Shown here: positions 7,752 through 14,849 of the stretch, piece by piece | Layout: each line of letters starts with the position of its first letter | How positions within the stretch are numbered: position 1 is the first letter of the stretch | Assembly (NCBI GenBank): GCA_038363005.1 | Contig: JBBQBI010000004.1 | Location: forward strand, 186,001 to 250,000 | Direction of reading: 5' to 3' | Length of the DNA stretch: 64,000 bases | DNA from: JAKOWB01 sp038363005 | GTDB taxonomy: Bacteria > Pseudomonadota > Alphaproteobacteria > Kiloniellales > JACOMY01 | Program-made: the position numbers and the translations under genes | The notes under the pieces: generated by a model | Told to the model about the DNA's origin: nothing | Seen by the model: only the letters and a program-made list of their open reading frames with translations | The model's database searches: none

Positions 7752-8899
7752 GCCTCGGCTCCAACGGTCTGGCCGCCCGGCTGGCCGCCGGGGGGCAGGC
7801 TGCGCCGGCTGCCGCGCCCGCGGGCGCGCCGCAGCCACAGCAGGCAGCCGATGATCGGCAGGATCGGGCCGACATAGATCAGTGGGGACAGCTCGGGAAT
7901 GCGGTTGGTCAGGTCCTGCGCGGCCAGGGCATAGCCCTGCAGCAGCAGCACCGCCAGCGCGGCGGCAGCCAATCGCCGCGGCCGGCCGCGGCGATTGAAC
8001 TCACCCGACAGCAGGGCGACCAGGCCGATCATGGTAAAGGCGATGGGATAAAGCGGACCGGCCAGGCGCTGGTGCAGCTCGGCCTTTAGCTCGCGGATGA
8101 AGCGCTCGTTCTTCAGCTCGCGCTCGGGGGGCCAGATCAACTCGTCCAGGAAGCGCTCTTCCGGCTCGCGGTAGCGGTAGGGCGTGGTCTTGTCGAGATC
8201 GGCCAGGTCGACCGTGTACTGCTGGAAGTACAGCATCGAGAGCTGGCCGGTCTGCCGGTCGACCTCCTGCCGGTTGCCATTCACCAGCAGCACGCGGGGG
8301 CCTTCCGGGGTGCGCACGATGGCGCCGCGCTCGGCGATCAGGGTGACCGGTTTGTCGCGGACGCGCAGGTCATGGACGATGATGCCGACCAGCGAACCGT
8401 CGTCGCTGCGCTCGCGCACATAGACGGTGACGTCGTTGCCGACGGTGTTGAACACGCCCTCCTGGATCAGCACGCTGGCATAGCTCTGTCGCACGTCGTT
8501 CTGCAGGTCTTTGAAATTGCGGAAGGACAGCGGCAGGAAATAGAGCGCGATGGAGTAGACCGCGGCGGTGGAGATGATGCCGAGGATGATGGCCGGGCGC
8601 GCCAGCTGCAACGGCGACATGCCGGCGCCGCGCATCACCACCATCTCGCTGTCCTGCACCAGCTTGTTGTAGACGAAGATGACGCCCACGGCGGTGGAGA
8701 TCGGCAGCACCACGCCGAGGAAGCCCGGCAGCAGCAGCAGCACCAGTTCGACGAAGCGCGAGGCCGGCAGGCCGCGGTTCACCATGTAGTCGATCATCTT
8801 CAGCGACTGCGCCAGCCACATAGCGAAGCTGAGTGCCAGCGCGACAAAGGCGGTGGCAAACAGCAGCTGGCGGAGGATATAGCGGTTGACCGCGCGCAT
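7748..8899 (-). CDS. lptF: LPS export ABC transporter permease LptF
   Basis: Partner permease of LptG, first gene of the minus-strand operon lptF-lptG-lptD-surA-rsmA. The 383-residue protein begins MRAVNRYILRQLLFATAFVA, the usual compact LptF N-terminus. It has six predicted transmembrane segments split around a periplasmic domain containing VLLVNGNRQEVDRQTG. An in-frame ATG at 8938 would add 13 residues (MAEHPPALYTSEP); GGAG lies only a few bases before the 8899 ATG, so the choice is not firm. It is divergent from pepA, and both must be read from the gap of about 220 bases. Confidence 0.94.
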   Translation of the reverse strand: MRAVNRYILRQLLFATAFVALALSFAMWLAQSLKMIDYMVNRGLPASRFVELVLLLLPGFLGVVLPISTAVGVIFVYNKLVQDSEMVVMRGAGMSPLQLARPAIILGIISTAAVYSIALYFLPLSFRNFKDLQNDVRQSYASVLIQEGVFNTVGNDVTVYVRERSDDGSLVGIIVHDLRVRDKPVTLIAERGAIVRTPEGPRVLLVNGNRQEVDRQTGQLSMLYFQQYTVDLADLDKTTPYRYREPEERFLDELIWPPERELKNERFIRELKAELHQRLAGPLYPIAFTMIGLVALLSGEFNRRGRPRRLAAAALAVLLLQGYALAAQDLTNRIPELSPLIYVGPILPIIGCLLWLRRARGRGSRRSLPPGGQPGGQTVGAEA

Positions 8900-8984
8900 G
8901 GGCTCCGAAGTGTAAAGCGCCGGCGGGTGTTCCGCCATTGCCGGCTCGACCGCTCCGACGGCTCGTCGCCTGCCTTGTCCAAGG

Positions 8985-9012
8985 CTTGCCGGCGGGGCGG
9001 CTTCGCTATAGG
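8985..9012 (+). promoter_or_regulatory. Weak candidate promoter for pepA
   Basis: The lptF-pepA divergent gap holds CTTGCC at 8985-8990 and TATAGG at 9007-9012 with a 16-base spacer, the best sigma70-like pair I can see facing pepA. Both hexamers deviate from consensus, and nothing else confirms transcription from here. Confidence 0.25.
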
Positions 9013-9117
9013 TGATGGACCAGAGGCGCGTCCAGCCTCGATTGACTTACGCGCGCCGGGACATTTCTATCCCGGGGGCCGTTCACCGGCTGCGCCTCAC
9101 ACCAGACGAGGACTTCA

Positions 9118-10611
9118 ATGCTCAAGATCGCCTTTGCCGCTCCCGCCATGCCAAAGACGGGTGCGCTCGCCGTTGGCGTCATGACCGATGGCAAGCTGCC
9201 CGCGACCACCGCCGACCTGGACAAGGCGACGGGCGGTGCGCTGACCCGGGCCATCAAGGCCTCCCGCTTCGCCGGCAAGAAGGGCCAGGTTCTCGAGGTG
9301 CTGGCACCGCAGGGCCTGCCCAATTCGCGCGTCCTGCTGGTCGGCATTGGCGATCCGGCGAAGCTCGAGGACAAGGACCTGGCCGACCTGGGCGGCGCGG
9401 TGGTCGGCCAGCTGATGAGCGGCAGCGAGGCCGAGGTCGCTTTCCTGCTGGGTGAGGTGAAGGGTGCGCCGGATGCTGGCGCCCGCGCTGCCAACTACGC
9501 CTATGGCGCCCTGCTGCGCTCCTATCGCTTCGACAAGTACAAGACGACGGTGCCGGCGGACAAGAAGCCGGCCCTGAAGAAAGTGACGATCCACCTGAAG
9601 GAGCACGCGGCGGCGAAGAAGGCCTTCGGCCCGCTGGAGGCCATCGCGGAGGGCATTTTCCACACGCGCGATGTCGTGTCAGAGCCGGCAAACGTCATAT
9701 TTCCCAAGAGCTTCTCGGCCGAAGCTCGCAAGCTGGAGAAGCTAGGCGTCAAGGTCACGGTGCTGGGCGTCAAGGAGATGACGAAGCTCGGCATGGGCTC
9801 GCTGCTGGGCGTCGGCCAGGGCTCCTCGCGGGAGTCCCAGCTGGTGGTCCTGGAGTGGCAGGGCGGCAAGGCCAAGGACGCCCCGCTGGCGATCTGCGGC
9901 AAGGGCGTGACCTTCGATACCGGCGGCATCTCGATCAAGCCGGCCGGCGGCATGGAAGACATGAAGTGGGACATGGGCGGCGCTGGCGTGGTGCTGGGGC
10001 TGCTTGAGGGCCTGGCGCGGCGCAAGGCCAAGGCCAATGTCGTCGGCCTCTGCGGCCTGGTGGAAAACATGCCCGATGGCAACGCGCAGCGCCCGGGCGA
10101 CATCGTCACCTCGATGTCCGGCCAGACCATCGAGGTGCTGAACACCGACGCCGAGGGCCGCCTGGTCCTGGCCGACGTGCTCTGGTATGCGCAGGAGACC
10201 TTCAAGCCGAAGCTGGTGGTCGACCTGGCGACCCTGACCGGCGCCATCATGGTGGCGCTGGGGACGGTGCATGCCGGGCTGTTCAGTAACGACGACGAGC
10301 TCTCGGTGCGACTGACCGCCGCGGGCAAGACCGTCGGCGAGCCGCTGTGGCGCATGCCGCTGGGCGAGGAGTACGACCGGCAGATCGACAGCGACGCCGC
10401 CGACATGAAGAACATCGGCAACCGCTATGGCGGCGCGATCACCGCGGCGCAGTTCCTGCAGCGCTTCGTCAAGAAGGGCACGCCCTGGGCGCATCTCGAT
10501 ATCGCCGGGGTGACCTGGTCCGACAAGGCGCGCCCGACCGCGCCAAAGGGCGCCACTGCCTTTGGCGTGCGGCTGCTCGAGCGCTTCGTCGCCGCGCACT
10601 ACGAGGGCTGA
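9118..10611 (+). CDS. pepA: Leucyl aminopeptidase (M17 family)
   Basis: A 497-residue cytosolic dizinc aminopeptidase that removes N-terminal residues during peptide turnover; some homologues also bind DNA. The N-terminal macro-like domain is followed by the M17 catalytic domain. The metal-binding and catalytic segments are KGVTFDTGGISIKP at about residue 262 onward and the family signature NTDAEGRL at residues 342-349. The ATG at 9118 follows an ACGAGGA site. holC follows 25 bases downstream, an arrangement shared by many proteobacteria. Confidence 0.97.
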   Translation: MLKIAFAAPAMPKTGALAVGVMTDGKLPATTADLDKATGGALTRAIKASRFAGKKGQVLEVLAPQGLPNSRVLLVGIGDPAKLEDKDLADLGGAVVGQLMSGSEAEVAFLLGEVKGAPDAGARAANYAYGALLRSYRFDKYKTTVPADKKPALKKVTIHLKEHAAAKKAFGPLEAIAEGIFHTRDVVSEPANVIFPKSFSAEARKLEKLGVKVTVLGVKEMTKLGMGSLLGVGQGSSRESQLVVLEWQGGKAKDAPLAICGKGVTFDTGGISIKPAGGMEDMKWDMGGAGVVLGLLEGLARRKAKANVVGLCGLVENMPDGNAQRPGDIVTSMSGQTIEVLNTDAEGRLVLADVLWYAQETFKPKLVVDLATLTGAIMVALGTVHAGLFSNDDELSVRLTAAGKTVGEPLWRMPLGEEYDRQIDSDAADMKNIGNRYGGAITAAQFLQRFVKKGTPWAHLDIAGVTWSDKARPTAPKGATAFGVRLLERFVAAHYEG

Positions 10612-10636
10612 TCGCCAGGGGGGGAGGCGGGCGCCG

Positions 10637-11086
10637 ATGACGGAGGTCCGCTTCTACCAGCTTGGTCGCCGGCCCCTGGAGCAGGCGCTGGCCACGATGC
10701 TGGAGCGCACGCTTGAGCGTGGCCAGCGCGCCCTGGTGCTGGCCGGCTCGGACGAGCGTGTCGAGGCGCTGGCGCAGCAGCTCTGGAGCTACAGCGAGCG
10801 TTCCTTCCTGCCGCACGGCACGCCGCGCGATGGCCAGGCCGAGCGCCAGCCGATCTGGCTGGCGTCCGAGGATGGCAATCCCAACGGCGCCCAGGTGCTG
10901 TTCCTGCTCGACGGCCAGCAGAGCGACCGCCTGGCCGACTTCGCGCTGGCAGCGGTGCTGTTCGATGGCGGCGATCCCGAGCGGCTGGTCGCCGCCCGCG
11001 CCCAATGGCAGGCACTGAAGGCCGCCGACCACCAGCTCACCTATTGGGAAGAGGACGCCGAGGGCCGCTGGCAGAAGCGGGCCTGA
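10637..11086 (+). CDS. holC: DNA polymerase III subunit chi
   Basis: A 149-residue protein matching the chi clamp-loader accessory subunit, which links the replisome to single-strand binding protein. Landmarks are the start MTEVRFYQLGRRPLEQAL, the central LWSYSERSFLPHG and the segment VLFLLDGQQSDRLADF. Longer frames upstream run into pepA; the ATG at 10637 has GGGGAGGCGG in front. It follows pepA directly on the same strand and probably shares its transcript. Confidence 0.93.
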   Translation: MTEVRFYQLGRRPLEQALATMLERTLERGQRALVLAGSDERVEALAQQLWSYSERSFLPHGTPRDGQAERQPIWLASEDGNPNGAQVLFLLDGQQSDRLADFALAAVLFDGGDPERLVAARAQWQALKAADHQLTYWEEDAEGRWQKRA

Positions 11087-11093
11087 GGGGGGA

Positions 11094-11951
11094 TCAGCTG
11101 CTGGTGTGGCGCAGCAGGCTCCGCCACCGGCCCGGCGACAGGCCGAAGGTGGCCTTGAACTGCCGGGTCAGGTGGCTCTGGTCGGCGAAGCCGCTGTCCG
11201 CCGCGGCATCGGCCAGGCTGTCGCCGGCGCTGATTGCTTGGCGGGCGCGCTCCAGCCGCCGCTGTGTCAGGTAGCGGTAGGGGCTGGTGCCGAGCTGGCG
11301 GCGGAACTGCCGGGCCAGCTCGAAGCGGTCGAGACCGCTGACCCCTTCCAGTTCGGCCGACTCCACACTGCGACCGGCCGCGGCGGCCAGGTAGGCGCGG
11401 GCCCGCTCGACCGCGCCGGCGGCCTTGCCGGCCCTGGCCGGACGAACTCCCCCGGCCAGGGCCTGCAGCGCCTCGGCGATGGCCAGCACAGCTGCGTCGG
11501 CCTGCAGCGGCTCCAGCGGCCGCCGCAGGTCCGCCAGCGCCAGCACCAGGGCTGCCCGCAGGCGCGGGTCGTCGACCACGGCACCGGCGACGAAGGGCAG
11601 GCCGCCGCCACGCCCGGCCAGGGCGTCGCGCACCAGTCGTGGTTCCAGGTAGAGCATGCGATAAGCGAAGCCATCGGCCACGCTGGAGCGGCCGTCGTGC
11701 CGCTCGTCGGGATGCAGCACGATCAGCTTGCCGGCGGTGCTGACCGTCGCCGCGCCGCGATAGTCGAAGGCCTGGGCGCCGCGTAGGGTGAAGCCGATGG
11801 CATAGGTATCGTGGCGATGCGGGTCATAGGCGTGGCCGCTGAAGCCGGCCTCGATGCGCTCCAGGCCCGGCTGCGGCGGTGCCAGGTGGATCCAGTCGCC
11901 CGGGTTGGGGCCACAGGAACGTTCAAGACCTGGGGCGCTGGGTCGGGACAC
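11094..11951 (-). CDS. AraC-family transcriptional regulator
   Basis: A DNA-binding regulator of about 285 residues. The N-terminal half is an AraC cupin-type sensor (SGHAYDPHRHDTYAIGFTL, with the metal- or ligand-type histidines), and the C-terminal 100 residues carry the two helix-turn-helix units (second HTH around GFADQSHLTRQFKATFG). I choose the GTG at 11951 (MSRPSAPGLE), which matches the usual start of such proteins. An ATG at 11963 would share a CATG tetranucleotide with the start of the divergent DUF2000 gene. Autoregulation and control of that neighbour are likely from the layout, but the effector is unknown. Confidence 0.88.
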   Translation of the reverse strand: MSRPSAPGLERSCGPNPGDWIHLAPPQPGLERIEAGFSGHAYDPHRHDTYAIGFTLRGAQAFDYRGAATVSTAGKLIVLHPDERHDGRSSVADGFAYRMLYLEPRLVRDALAGRGGGLPFVAGAVVDDPRLRAALVLALADLRRPLEPLQADAAVLAIAEALQALAGGVRPARAGKAAGAVERARAYLAAAAGRSVESAELEGVSGLDRFELARQFRRQLGTSPYRYLTQRRLERARQAISAGDSLADAAADSGFADQSHLTRQFKATFGLSPGRWRSLLRHTSS

Positions 11952-11961
11952 GCTGCCGTCC

Positions 11962-12372
11962 ATGAAATTTGACACCAAGATCGCCATCGTGGTGCGCGAG
12001 GATCTCGCCACCTGGCAGAAGCTGAACGTCGCCTGCTTCCTGGCAGGCGGCCTGGTCGGATCCTATCCGGAGCTGGCGGGCGAGAGCTATGCCGACGCCT
12101 CGGGCCAGCTTTACGGCTGCCTGGTGCGCCAGCCCATGCTAATCTTCGCCGCCAGCGACGGGCAGCTGACGCAGTGCCTGGAGCACAGCCGGCTGCGCAA
12201 CCTGCGGCCGGCGATCTATACCCGGCAGCTGTTCGCCACCGACAATGACCAGGACAATCGCGCCGCCGTGGCCGCCGTCGCCACGCCCGACCTGGAACTC
12301 GTCGGCTTGGCGGTCCATGGCGAGCGCAAGGACGTGGATAAGGTGACGAAGGGCCTGACGCTGCATCCCTGA
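11962..12372 (+). CDS. DUF2000 domain-containing protein
   Basis: A 136-residue protein beginning MKFDTKIAIVVREDLATWQK and containing NDQDNRAAVAAV and the C-terminal KDVDKVTKGLTLHP, all hallmarks of DUF2000, a small family whose fold is reported to resemble peptidyl-tRNA hydrolase 2. No function is established. It starts 11 bases or fewer from the divergent AraC regulator, leaving no room for separate promoters, so its promoter must lie within the regulator gene. The upstream ribosome binding site is poor. Confidence 0.85.
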   Translation: MKFDTKIAIVVREDLATWQKLNVACFLAGGLVGSYPELAGESYADASGQLYGCLVRQPMLIFAASDGQLTQCLEHSRLRNLRPAIYTRQLFATDNDQDNRAAVAAVATPDLELVGLAVHGERKDVDKVTKGLTLHP

Positions 12373-12424
12373 GCGACCGCGGCCCAGTCCCACGGGGCCG
12401 TGGGCTTCCGCTTACCCGGATAAA

Positions 12425-12454
12425 TTGCCCTCCTCCGCGACTCTGGTTAGTAAT
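12425..12454 (+). promoter_or_regulatory. Candidate promoter for the glycan-modification cassette
   Basis: The AT-richer gap after the DUF2000 gene contains TTGCCC at 12425-12430 and AGTAAT at 12449-12454 with an 18-base spacer, followed by GAGGGG about 10 bases later. It is the only promoter-like pair in front of the two fused glycan genes. Confidence 0.3.
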
Positions 12455-12488
12455 CAGGCCTGAGGGGAAAAGCGTCCGGACACCTGCC

Positions 12489-14849
12489 TTGCGAAAGCGC
12501 CTACTACAAGCTCTTCGAATGGCTGCCATCGACCATGGCCGGACCGCGCGTGCGCTGCGCCGATCGGGACTGTTCGACGAGGCCTGGTACCTGCAGCGCT
12601 ACAGCGATGTCGCCAACGCCAAGTTCGATCCCATCGTCCACTACCTGCTGCATGGCGCCCGGGAGGGCCGCGACCCCAGCGGTGCCTTCGACAGCCTGTG
12701 GTATCTGGAGACCAATCCGGACGTCGCGCGTTCGGGCGTGAACCCGCTGCACCACTACATCACCCTGGGCCGCCAGGAAGGGCGCCGGGCGACACCCGGC
12801 CAGGCCTGGTCGCAGGCGGCACCTCGCAAGCGTGCGGCGTCGCCCTCCGCCGCGGTGCGCCGCGGCACGGTGGACAGCCTGCTAAGTCATCGCCTGTTCG
12901 CCGCGGTCGACCAGGCGGCGCTGGCCCGGTTGCTGGAACTTTGCGACCCCGCGCTGGCGGAGATTCTCGACCGCAACCTGGACGCCTGGATGGCGATCAC
13001 CGCGCGGCAGGACAGCACCGCGGGGCCGATCGATCTGCTGGTTTCGCACAACGAGATCAACAACTCGCATGGCACCGGCATCCTGCTGCAGCGCCTCTTC
13101 GCCGCGGCGCCCAACCTGATCACCCTGCGGCCGCGCTCCAGCTACGACGGCAAGGACCTGATCGGTTTCGCCAACCTCTGGCTTTGCCAACGGCCGCTGT
13201 CGCGGCTGCAGCTGCACCGCCTCTTCGCGTTCCTGCTGTCGGGCCTGACGGTCCGCTCGGTGACCTGCGTGCCCTACGAGGACATTGACCTGCGGGCCGC
13301 GCTGGCGATTGCCGAGATCCTGGACGCGCCACTGGTCGTCTACGTCATGGACGACAACACCTTGATCGGCCGCGGCATCGATCCGCAGACCATGCAGCGC
13401 GCCGTGGACCGGGCGCGCCTGCGGCTGGTGATCTCCACCGAGATGCGCGAAGCCTATGAGGCCCGCTTCCGGCAAAGGTTCCACGTGCTGCCGCCGCTGG
13501 TGTCGGACTACCTGATCGGCCGGGCCGGCGCTGTCGACCGGCAGGGTGACCACACCGCCGTCATCGTCGGCAACATCTGGCGGCAGCGCTGGCTCGACAA
13601 CCTGGCGCGCGTCATCTCCGAAGCGCAGCTGCCGGTGCGTTGGTATGCGAACATGACCAGCGCCCCCTGGATCAGGGTCGACGAGGCGGCGCTGGCCGCC
13701 CAGGGCATCGTGGTCGAGCCGCCGCTGCCGGAGGCCGCCCTGGTGGAGGCCGTGGCCACGGCGCCGTTCTGTGTCGTGCCGACCACCGACGGCGACGACG
13801 AGCCGGGCGCCTTGGCGATAGCCCGCTTCAGTCTGCCAAGCCGGATTCCGCTGCTGCTGGCGAGCTGCCACATGCCGATGCTGGTGGTCGGCGATCCCGA
13901 CAGCGCGGCCGCGCGCTTCGTGCGTCGCTTCGACCTGGGCCTGAGCTGCGGCTACGCACCCGCGGAGCTGCGCCGCTGCATCGCGCAGCTGGTCGATCCG
14001 CAGTGTCAGGCCCGTTTCCGCGCCAACGCCCGGACGCTGGCGTCGCGCTTCTCGGACGCCGGCATGTTCGACTGGTTCATTGCTTCACTGGCACAGGGTA
14101 GCGCCGTCGACCGGCGCTTCGACAGCTTCCTGGCAACGCAACCCGGAGATCCGGCGGTTCATATCGAGGATCCGCTGCCGCCCGGTGTCGAGCCGGACCT
14201 GGCCGCCAGTCATCGTGCCCTGGGCCGCCTGGCGCGGCGCGGCTTCCGTCCCGACTATGTGATCGACGCGGGTGCCTCGAACGGCATCTGGTCGCGTAGC
14301 ATGGCGGGGCTCTTCCCCGACGCTCGCTTCCTGCTAGTGGAGCCGCTGCTCCAGCGCCATGAGTCCGGGGCGCGCGACCACGTCACCAGCCACCCAGGGT
14401 TCCAGGTGATAGAGCAGGCGCTGATCGATAACCCTGGCTCGCTTGAGCTGCAGCTGTCCGGCGATCACTCCAACAGCTCGGCTGTCCTGCCCTGCCGGGC
14501 CAATACCAGCGAATGCCTGCCGGCGCCCGCCACCACGCTCGATAGTCTGGCGGAGGAGTTCGCCTTGACCGGACGCGGTCTGTTGAAGCTCGACGTGCAG
14601 CGCGCCGAGCACTTGGCTTTGGCTGGCGGTGAGCGGCTGCTGCGCGACGGCATCGACGCGATCTGCATCGCGCTGACGCTGCGTCCCGAGCACCCGGACG
14701 GACTGAGTTTCCTGCAGCTCTGTGCGCTGCTCGATCGCGCCGGCTTCGACTACGAGGACGACGCTGGCGAATTGCGCTCGCCGGTGGATGGACGCTTGGC
14801 ACAGAAGGAGGTGCTGTTCATTCGCCATGGTCTTGAGCTTGCGCGATAG
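12489..14849 (+). CDS. Glycosyltransferase-like protein fused to an FkbM-type methyltransferase
   Basis: A 786-residue three-part protein. Residues 28-100 hold two tandem copies of a short helical repeat (FDEAWYLQRYSDVA and FDSLWYLETNPDVA, each followed by HYLLHGAREGR- or HYITLGRQEGR-type segments) seen at the ends of polysaccharide-synthesis glycosyltransferases. Residues about 180-530 look like a GT4-style glycosyltransferase (VVYVMDDNTLIGRG, CVVPTTDGDDEPG), though I see no full catalytic signature. Residues about 588-785 are an FkbM methyltransferase (DAGASNGIWS as SAM motif I, LLKLDVQRAE as the later motif). The start is a TTG at 12489, with an ATG at 12519 as alternative. It overlaps the next gene by 23 bases. 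Inferred role: making or O-methylating a surface glycan. Confidence 0.8.
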   Translation: MRKRLLQALRMAAIDHGRTARALRRSGLFDEAWYLQRYSDVANAKFDPIVHYLLHGAREGRDPSGAFDSLWYLETNPDVARSGVNPLHHYITLGRQEGRRATPGQAWSQAAPRKRAASPSAAVRRGTVDSLLSHRLFAAVDQAALARLLELCDPALAEILDRNLDAWMAITARQDSTAGPIDLLVSHNEINNSHGTGILLQRLFAAAPNLITLRPRSSYDGKDLIGFANLWLCQRPLSRLQLHRLFAFLLSGLTVRSVTCVPYEDIDLRAALAIAEILDAPLVVYVMDDNTLIGRGIDPQTMQRAVDRARLRLVISTEMREAYEARFRQRFHVLPPLVSDYLIGRAGAVDRQGDHTAVIVGNIWRQRWLDNLARVISEAQLPVRWYANMTSAPWIRVDEAALAAQGIVVEPPLPEAALVEAVATAPFCVVPTTDGDDEPGALAIARFSLPSRIPLLLASCHMPMLVVGDPDSAAARFVRRFDLGLSCGYAPAELRRCIAQLVDPQCQARFRANARTLASRFSDAGMFDWFIASLAQGSAVDRRFDSFLATQPGDPAVHIEDPLPPGVEPDLAASHRALGRLARRGFRPDYVIDAGASNGIWSRSMAGLFPDARFLLVEPLLQRHESGARDHVTSHPGFQVIEQALIDNPGSLELQLSGDHSNSSAVLPCRANTSECLPAPATTLDSLAEEFALTGRGLLKLDVQRAEHLALAGGERLLRDGIDAICIALTLRPEHPDGLSFLQLCALLDRAGFDYEDDAGELRSPVDGRLAQKEVLFIRHGLELAR

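Noticed and set aside
6369..7877. A 502-codon plus-strand frame opposite lptD and lptG
   Set aside because: Composition is His/Gln/Arg-rich, it has no recognisable domain and is antisense to well-supported genes.
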